Assembly (NCBI RefSeq): GCF_003597395.2
Contig: NC_133770.1
Location: 289,940,346 to 290,004,345, forward strand
DNA length: 64,000 nucleotides
DNA from: Chelonoidis abingdonii
Lineage: Eukaryota; Chordata; Testudines; Testudinidae
Direction of reading: 5' to 3'
This document shows positions 57,058 through 64,000 of this stretch, one piece after another. Position numbers and translations under genes: made by a program. Below the pieces are notes generated by a model. It saw only the letters and a program-made list of their open reading frames with translations. It was not told where the DNA came from and searched no databases. Position 1 is the first letter of the stretch. Each line of letters begins with the position of its first letter.

Positions 57058-57130
57058 TTTGGGTGAAATCTTGGCCCCAGTGAAGTCAATGACAAAATTT
57101 CCATTGACTTTAACAAGGTTAGGTTTTCAC
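57058..57130. repeat. Small palindromic element
   Basis: 'gggtgaaatcttggccccag' opens and 'ggttaggttttcaccc' closes a stem interrupted by a few mismatches. It is the same family as 50645-50720. Confidence 0.55.
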
Positions 57131-57691
57131 CCTGTTTCTGCCTCTTTCTTGTCAGTCAGTCTTTGTGACCAAATTTTCATTGTTTTTAGATGCCACCAGT
57201 TTTGTGTGTCCTTATTGTGTCTCAGGCGACACTCCCTGAATTGCAACAGCCAGGACAAATGGCCACTTTTGAAAATTTGGTAAAGATTATGGTCTTTCTT
57301 CCTCTGTTGTTTTCCTTAATCTGCACTGTCACTTGGACTGAGAAATCCATGCTTTGCCCGTCACGTACAGAAAACTGTAACAAAATCAGAGAGCTAAACA
57401 TGAGAACTTTTGGCAAGAGGACCTGAGGAAGACCATTATTGTTTGGTTTTCCCCAAGTTTCCCTTATTTTATGTTTGTTTTTGCATTTTGTGTGCCTGGT
57501 CCAACATTCACCCCTGTAACCTGTGCCATCTCCCTGCTATGAACAGCAAAGTGCAGTAACAAATGCAGATATGTCACTAAGGTTGAACGGAAAAACTTTG
57601 CCAGAACAATTTTCTGTCAGGAAATGCAGTTCGATTGAAATGGAAATGCTTCACAAAATCGTGTCAATTTTGCTTAAAGTTCATTTTGGAA
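57131..57691. other. No supported gene
   Basis: Two overlapping plus-strand frames and one minus-strand frame of 64-88 codons show no known motif. Confidence 0.4.
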
Positions 57692-57880
57692 AGAACATAA
57701 GAATGGCCATACTGGGTTAGACCAATGGTCCATCTAGCCCAGTATTCTCTCTTCCAACAGTGGCCAATACCAGGTGCCTCCGAGGGAATGAACTGTAGAG
57801 GCCATCGTCAAGTGGTCCATCCTACGCACCCAGCTTCTGGCAAACAAAGGCTAGGGACGCTCAGAGCATGGTGTTCAAAC
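57692..57880 (-). mobile_element. CR1/L3-like LINE 3' UTR fragment
   Basis: 'aagaatggccatactgggtt' and 'agaccaatggtccatctagc' match 29830-29875. 'cagcttctggcaaacaaagg' matches 29968-29986. This is a 5'-truncated copy of the LINE family seen at 29823-31440. Confidence 0.75.
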
Positions 57881-59009
57881 AATGTCAAAACATTTTTGGA
57901 AAGAAACATTTCATTTTTTTTTCATTTTGAAATGGCTTTTCATTTTAGTCTTTTTATTACTACATAATAAAAAATACAAAAGTCAGAATCCAAATGAAAC
58001 ATTTTGATTGATCCAAAATGAATATTTTAACATTTTTATTTCACAGAGAATTCTGAGGGTTTTGGATTTCATTTTGAATTGGAATGAAAACTAATTTTGA
58101 AATCCTTTGCAAAATGGAATTTCTGTCCTCCACACAGATCTGTCACTATATGTAAAGAGAATGTTCATTATAACTGAAAAACCTTTTCAATGAACAGCCA
58201 GTGGGATTTTTAATTGCCATAGACTAGCTTTATTTAATTAATTCTGAATCTGAATCCCTTTGCATGCTGTCAGATGGGCACAGATAAAGCTTCACTCTCT
58301 CTATCTTCTCTGGGCTGCTCTTTGCTTCTGTTAAGTCCTATTTGTGTTGTGGCCAATAACTTTTCCCTGTCTAACTATTGTTCGACAGACAGATGCTTTC
58401 AGTCGGCTCCTTTTGCAAGTTCCTCCAGCTGTCCAATGGCATGCCTGCCATGGCAGGTGCTCTGGCTTCCTTCTTAACTCATGTCCCAGATATTTCCATC
58501 TCTTTTTTTGGGTAACATAAGAGATGAGAGACTGCTGAACTTTCTGATGAATCTCAGCATATGTTATACATTAACTCTATTTAATACCTAGTATTTTTCT
58601 AAGGCATTTCCTTTAGAAGGCATTTAGGCATCTGTCTGTACCTTTGGTGGATTTCCAGCATTCACGTCTATATGTTAAGTTGGAAATAACCTTTGAGTTG
58701 AAGTTTCATAGTTTGATTCTTTAAGTAGAAGATTTTCAATAACCAACTATTGTATGGGCTGGTGAATGCAGCCACTGCCTTGCCAGTTTGTCACATTATT
58801 GCCTTCTGGATATCCCTGCTGGCTTATACGTTACTGCCAAGGGATGTCAGCTGACTCACTTCTTGTATTCCTTTGCCTTCTAATGTAATGCTTGAGTTGG
58901 CTGTTGCTGGAGATCTCATTAGTTTGCTTTGTCATAACTGTGGGGTGTTTTCCATTTAATTAATTGATTACTTAAAAAAAACAAAACTGTTTGTCATTTG
59001 GCAATAGAC
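57881..59009. other. No supported gene
   Basis: AT-rich DNA. Repeated 'attttgaaatgg'/'cattttgaa' words at 57900-58110 give low complexity. No gene. Confidence 0.4.
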
Positions 59010-59170
59010 TTAAAGGCATAGGAATTGCTAGATTTGATCAGGCCAGTGGTCCACTCAGTCTAGTATTCTGTTCCTGGCAGAGGACAATATCAGTTGCCTC
59101 AGAAAAAGAAACCCTGCAGAAAGCAGTTATGCAGTAACCTGCACCCAGAGAAAATTCCCTCCTAATCCCA
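59010..59170 (-). mobile_element. Older CR1/L3-like LINE 3' UTR fragment
   Basis: 'gatcaggccagtggtccact' and 'tagtattctgttcctggcag' correspond to the 57692 copy with more divergence. Confidence 0.6.
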
Positions 59171-60916
59171 ATACTTAGAGCTCTGCTTATGCTCCTACAC
59201 TTGAGGGCTATGTGCCTCCCAAAACTATTCTATATTTTTTACATATTTACTGTTATAAGTATGGATACTCATGTTATCCATATAAATGCCTACTCCTTTT
59301 CCTGTTTGGCCCAACTAAAGAATCCAGACCAACATCCAAACAGAAGATCCTTCTGCCCAGCTTATGTTGAAGTTCCTTGTTTGTTATTCCTACTCTCATG
59401 GATTGTAGAGTTCCTTCTTTGCTCCATTCTCCCTGGAGGTCCTTCTTCCTAACAGGTTTTCCCACTGCTCAGGCATCTTTTCCCAGGGATCTCCCTGTTT
59501 CTTACAGGCCCTAACTCTGGGTCTCCCTCAGGAATCTAACATGCTTCCTGTCATCTCTCCAGCCTCCTTGCCTTCCCAGGGAACAGGAACTCCCTTTGGT
59601 CCTGTCTCTGAGATCTCCTCCCTCACTGAGAACTCATATAGTCCTTCCTCACCTTTCCACAGTTGGGACTGCTAATTGCGATTGTGTGGAAACCAGCATC
59701 AGCTGAACGCTAAATGCTAGGTCACAGGCAAGGGTGAGCCCAACGCCCCTAAAGAATCAGGCCATCTTCCAGAAGCATTTGCAGGACAGCCACCGACAAT
59801 AGAGGGAATATAATAGTAGGGGGCAAGTATATATTAACACTTTTCTTATGAGGAGCCATAACAATGTTCTCTGCTCATGGCTGCTGAAATATTAATCACT
59901 GCCTGTGTCAGGACTGCAGCTGGTCGAAAGTTCTCTTGGGTACAATGAACTCATAGTTTAAGGAAACACTATAGACATTTTCTAGATTCATCTTGGTACA
60001 TACATGTGTATTCTCACTTTAAAGGAGGAATGTTCCATTCTAAATTTTTAATCTTCAGTGCTTATCACTAGGATTTTCCACAGGAATTTTACCAACCAAC
60101 ATTTCCATGGAATTTAGGGTGAGTTTTCTGTTTTTTTGTTTTTTTTGTTTAATAGATCATTTTAATTTGCTTTCTGTGGAACATTTCAGACTTCAGCCAC
60201 TCGAGTACGATATTTCTCTTTTCTGACAAATGAATGCCAAAATGTACCCTCCCAGGAGCATGACACTTGAGTAGATGAAGCCTTATCTCTGTTTTTTGAA
60301 AAGCTGTAGGCAGAAACATGTGTTTAAAGATCTACCCATCCAACTAAAAACTGTCAGCGACTCCAAAGCAATCTTTCCAATGACATTACTCCTATGAAAA
60401 AGTGAGATGAGTGCTAATGGCTGTGTCTGCCAACAATTGCTTCTTCCTGGAAACAATGAGAGAACATTCACCTTTCAAGAGCCATTATTTAATTTCCCCT
60501 ACATTCTGCACTAAAAGAGGTAACTGAGTGTGATTCTATCATGCTTACACTGGGTGAAATATACCTTCTGTGCAGCGAGCCAGCACAGGTCTTCTGCATT
60601 ACTTAAGTCTCACTTAAAATTTATTTTTTGGTTATTAGTCGTCCATTTGGTAGGCTATTAATTCTTCAGTAATCTCATTGAAATTAATGGGACACCTTAT
60701 TGAGTAAGGTGCTAGCTAACTCGAGCTAAAGTGGCAGAATCTGGCCCCAAATTTTTATTATAAGTATAACACTTGCCAATCTGCATATGTCCAATGAGCC
60801 TCATACTGATCTCACTTATACTGATGTAAATCAGGAGCAAATCCATTTAGGTCAGTGCAGATACACTGGGGAAGAAAATCAGGCCCTGTAAAATGACAGA
60901 TTGCTTTAGTGAGAGT
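59171..60916. other. No supported gene
   Basis: About 1.7 kb without a recognisable repeat boundary or conserved reading frame. A T-rich tract lies at 60131-60149. Confidence 0.45.
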
Positions 60917-61155
60917 AGGTGAGCAAGATAATATCATTTATTGGATCAGCTTCTGTTGGTGAAAGAGAGAAGATTTCAAGCTACACAGAGCTCTTCTTCA
61001 GGTTTGACCTGAGTTGATCTGACCTGAAGAAGAGTTCCATTTGGCTCAAAAGCTTGTATCTCTGACTAACAGATGTTGGTCCAATAAAAGATATTACCTT
61101 GCTCACCTTGACACTCTGATATCCTGAGACCAACATGGCTACAACAACACTGCAA
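60917..61155. repeat. Inverted-repeat element with retroelement-like tail
   Basis: The left arm 60917-61002 and the right arm 61019-61107 are inverted: 'gtgagcaagataatatc' pairs with 'gatattaccttgctcac', and 'gagctcttcttcaggt' pairs with 'acctgaagaagagttcc'. The part after the right arm, 'gaccaacatggctacaacaa', resembles the tail of the repeat at 45655-45790 ('actaacatggctacccc'). It may be part of a Penelope-like retroelement. Confidence 0.6.
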
Positions 61156-61673
61156 AGAGATTGCTTTAGTGTCATGATGTGTGATACTCACAAACAGCAG
61201 AAGCAATGTAATGCATTGAGCCATGACACCAGGTATCAAATCCAGCATGCACCACAGACAGCTGTTTTGGGGAGAAAAACATTCATTCACATGACTCCTT
61301 TCTCACTGTCCTTCAAAAACCAAAGCAAGGAGCTAGAGATTTTACTAACTGTAGTTAAGAAGGGTGACTAGTGGAGGGTGGAGAAGAGGAATGTAAATAT
61401 ATCATGAAACACATCATGTATATGTTGTATTCATCTGACAGTGTTTGGCAATCTGTGTGAAATAAAGGGGTGACCTGATAGGGAAAATAACCTCCCCTAT
61501 TGTCTTAGGCCTTAGGCCTTTGAGCAAAAATAATTTAGAGCCTTAGCTTAGCTTGTTTTACTGTATAAAGGGCATGCCAAGGCAGAAAGATGTAGTCAGG
61601 GCCCCAAAAAGAGGAACTAGAATTGGATAAAGGGGAACCAGGAGATCTGTTAAGTTACAACAGCTGAGCCTGC
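61156..61673. other. Unclassified, may be internal LTR-element sequence
   Basis: Lies directly upstream of the LTR at 61674. A purine tract 'ggataaaggggaaccaggag' (61625-61644) could be a decayed polypurine tract, but it is not adjacent to the LTR. No coding frame. Confidence 0.3.
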
Positions 61674-62031
61674 TGTCGGGACTACAGAAAAAGTGCTAAA
61701 ACGGTCAAACCGCAGACTTGACTGGCAAAGACTATAACAGGGAAATAGGAAAATGTGTGAGAGTTGCTTGCTAAATAGCAATATGTATGCCATAGGGTAA
61801 ATATTAGTCATGTTTTGCAGTATTAGCAATTTGTATTCCAAATAAGGCTGTATCTATGTGTGACATTTTGCGGTTTTAACCTTTATAANCTCAGTAACAT
61901 TTGTAACAGGCAGGTCAGCTTAACCCTTGCTAGGGCATACGCGGGCCTCCGCTTGTGCACAAGTGTATAATCAATAAAGGTGCCTCCGGCTGTCTGATCA
62001 AATCACAGAGGTGGTCTTCTTTTCCCCGACA
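61674..62031 (+). mobile_element. LTR (358 bp)
   Basis: Begins TGTCGGGACTACAG and ends TTTTCCCCGACA, giving inverted TGTCGGG/CCCCGACA ends. The poly(A) signal AATAAA is at 61973-61978, followed by a short U5-like stretch. No matching target duplication was found, so the partner LTR may be lost or the locus rearranged. It includes one undetermined base at 61889. Confidence 0.65.
61889..61889. other. Single undetermined base
   Basis: One N inside the LTR at 61674-62031. Confidence 0.95.
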
Positions 62032-62325
62032 GACCTTAGCTCAGTTCTTGTTGGACAAGCATCTGTGCACATTCTACCCACAAGTAACCTTGAATGCCAT
62101 AAGAGTTGGATGGGTGAAAACAGACATGGAACTCACTACGTACTCCAGAGTAGGCAGGCACAGGCAGCAACAGAAAAAGCTTCCATACGCTCAGTGCCAG
62201 TGAACCCTCAAATCTGACCTGGTCTGGCAGTCCTTAGGTATAAAAGGCTAGTACAATCTCCATCCCTTTTCACAGAAACTTTGGACAACTTCCCACTAGG
62301 AAATGGAGTGTCACTTCCAACTCAT

Positions 62326-62640
62326 TCATAGAATCATAGAACAGGAAGGTACCTTGAGAGGTTATCTAGTCCAGTCCCCTGCACTCAAGGCAGGACTAGG
62401 TATTATCTAGACCATCCCTGATGGATGTTTGTCCAACCTGCTCTCAAAAATCCCCAATAATGGAGATTCTTCCACCTCCCTAGGCAATTTATTCCAGTGC
62501 TTAACCACCCTGACAGTTAGGAAGTTTTTCCTAATGTCCAACCTAAACCTCCCTTGCTGCAATTTAAGACCATTGCTTCTTGTCCTATCCTAGGAGGTTA
62601 AGAAAAACATTTTTTCTTCCTCTTCCTTGTAACAACTTTT
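62326..62640 (-). mobile_element. CR1 LINE 3' end
   Basis: 'tcatagaatcatagaacagg' (CR1 terminal repeats) then 'gttatctagtccagtcccc', 'tgtttgtccaacctgctct' and 'ttaggaagtttttcctaatg' follow the usual order of a reverse-complemented CR1 3' end. About 315 bp remain. Confidence 0.85.
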
Positions 62641-62764
62641 TGCATACTTCAGAATCCTCCTTTGCCATGATGTTTTGGTGTGCAGAGACCACAGCCTATT
62701 ATGCTGACCAGTATTGTCTCACTGTTCACTTGCACTTCTGCTTCTGTCTGTATCCCTCTGTTAT

Positions 62765-62912
62765 CTCTTGTGTTATTCTTAGATTGTAAGCTCCTTGAGT
62801 CAGGGGTCATCTTTTTGTTCTATGTTTGAACAGAGCCTAGCACAATGGGATCCTCTTCAATGGCTAGGGCTCGTAGTCACTATGACAATACAAATAATAA
62901 TAATTATTAATA
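62765..62912 (+). repeat. SINE/L3-type tail
   Basis: 'ttagattgtaagctccttga', 'gagcctagcacaatgggatc' and the final AAT repeats (62890-62912) are the classic 3' tail shared by the CORE-SINE copies in this window. Confidence 0.7.
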
Positions 62913-63149
62913 CTTTAAGGAGTTCAGATACCACATTCATGGGTATGTCATTAGCATTGAGATAAATAGAATGTAGTGCACAGTTGGAGGTGCCTCTGAG
63001 TGGCAAATATTTCAGAAACCAATATGCATGTATCTCTAATGCGGGGATGTGAGGTGATCATTTAAGATAGGTTTCAAAATAAAAAAATACTATTTCCTGC
63101 ATTCCACACAATGGATCATTGCTGTATTCTCAGTGAATGGTAGCATAAG

Positions 63150-63630
63150 CACAAGGGTATATCTTCTGCCTCCTCTTCTTCTTTCTTGCCACTTCCCTAC
63201 TCAGGGTTGGGGACTTTAATAGCTTTCTTCCAAAACTCACTCTCACACACTTGCCTATCATGCAGACCAGTCTCTCTGCATTTGCTGAGATCCAGTCCAT
63301 GTACCAAATCTTTGGCCTCTCCCTTGGTTGTCTTTCATCCACAATCACTGCAAGGGATATTCTACCAATATAACTCTCAGGTTTCCCTCGACATGCTCAT
63401 ACCAATGTACCCTAACCTCCCTCATCTTATCTTCCATTGCTGCAACCAACATTAGGCCCCTCACAACCTCATTTCATTTCCTGTCAGGGACTGTCCAACC
63501 ATGTGACCATCTCAACATTTTCATTTCTGTGGTGGCAAGGATACAGATTTCTTTTCTTGTGGCTGGCCAGATCTCTGTTCCATACATTAGGATGGGTTGA
63601 ATCACCATTTTATATCATCTGCCTTTTAAC
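63150..63630 (-). mobile_element. RTE-like LINE C-terminal remnant
   Basis: Reading the minus strand, a segment at about 63520-63390 reads like the 'MRMLRW...VR.DKMREARLRWYGHV' region after LINE reverse transcriptase. The frame 63348-63130 continues with 'RPKIWYMDWI', close to the 'GRPKKRWMD.I' motif, and ends in a basic 'RKKKRRQKI' tail. Stops and frameshifts break it. The clade is a judgement from the motif order. Confidence 0.6.
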
Positions 63631-64000
63631 TTTACTCACATATATCCACAGGGTATATATCCACAGGTAAATGAGCCAAATAGAGATTGCTTATCAGGAT
63701 AATGATGCTAATAATGCACATACCAGACAACTCTAAATGCCGAGCTAGTCTTGGAGCCCTCCTGCCTCATAATAACATGCTTTTAGAAACTTCATTCTTT
63801 TAAGAGTTGAAGTATTTTTCAGCTGGTTAATGCAGGATAATTTTAACAGACCCTGAAGTCATTCCAGTGTATAGCAATCACAGCCTCACATTGATGCCAA
63901 TAACATTGACATTGCCATGGCATTGTCACTGCAGACTTGAGTGTTGTTGATATCAGCTCATGTCTTGACTGATCTGCACCACTCTCAGATCATATCAGCA
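63631..64000. other. No feature recognised
   Basis: AT-rich DNA to the window edge. Confidence 0.4.

Overview
This is vertebrate nuclear DNA, most likely from a turtle. The evidence is the repeat population: CR1-type LINE 3' ends, tRNA-headed SINEs, MIR/CORE-SINEs, many non-autonomous hAT elements with 8-bp target duplications, and several solo LTRs with 5-bp target duplications. I find no host protein-coding gene, rRNA, tRNA gene or CRISPR array. The longest reading frames lie in transposons, cross runs of N, or sit in corrupted sequence. The species call is inference; the repeat structures are read from the sequence.

Layout. Bases 1-12,850 are ordinary intergenic or intronic DNA with nested transposons: a hAT (5435-6499) holding a solo LTR, a larger hAT-like element (about 7009-8741) holding another LTR of the same family, and a hAT at 9268-9540. 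Bases 12,855-22,362 look like an assembly artefact. They consist of an error-rich reverse-complement copy of 22,362-31,018 followed by an error-rich direct copy of 11,346-12,850. The block sits inside one solo LTR whose GGCCA target duplications (12539-12543 and 22956-22960) still flank it, and that LTR lies inside a hAT whose two ends also flank the block. Bases 22,362-31,440 are the clean version, ending in a minus-strand CR1/L3-like LINE. A 944-bp solo LTR follows at 31463-32406.

Bases 32,600-48,600 hold sparse repeats: a plus-strand LINE split by a 290-bp solo LTR (39488-39777), an LTR-like region near 42.2-43.0 kb, MIR copies, and a fragment with a hammerhead-ribozyme-like fold (45668-45705). 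At 48608-50332 the LTR family that recurs through the window appears in an unusual form: one full LTR, a primer-binding-site-like sequence, a leader and the start of a gag-like frame, then an inverted piece of the same LTR, all within GCATG target duplications. Bases 50,338-64,000 are mostly unremarkable, with a palindromic hAT (56182-56463), an inverted-repeat element (60917-61107), an LTR (61674-62031), a CR1 end and an RTE-like LINE tail.

Nothing here works as a gene system. The most useful results are the artefact, whose correction removes about 9.5 kb of false sequence, and the fold-back LTR element.
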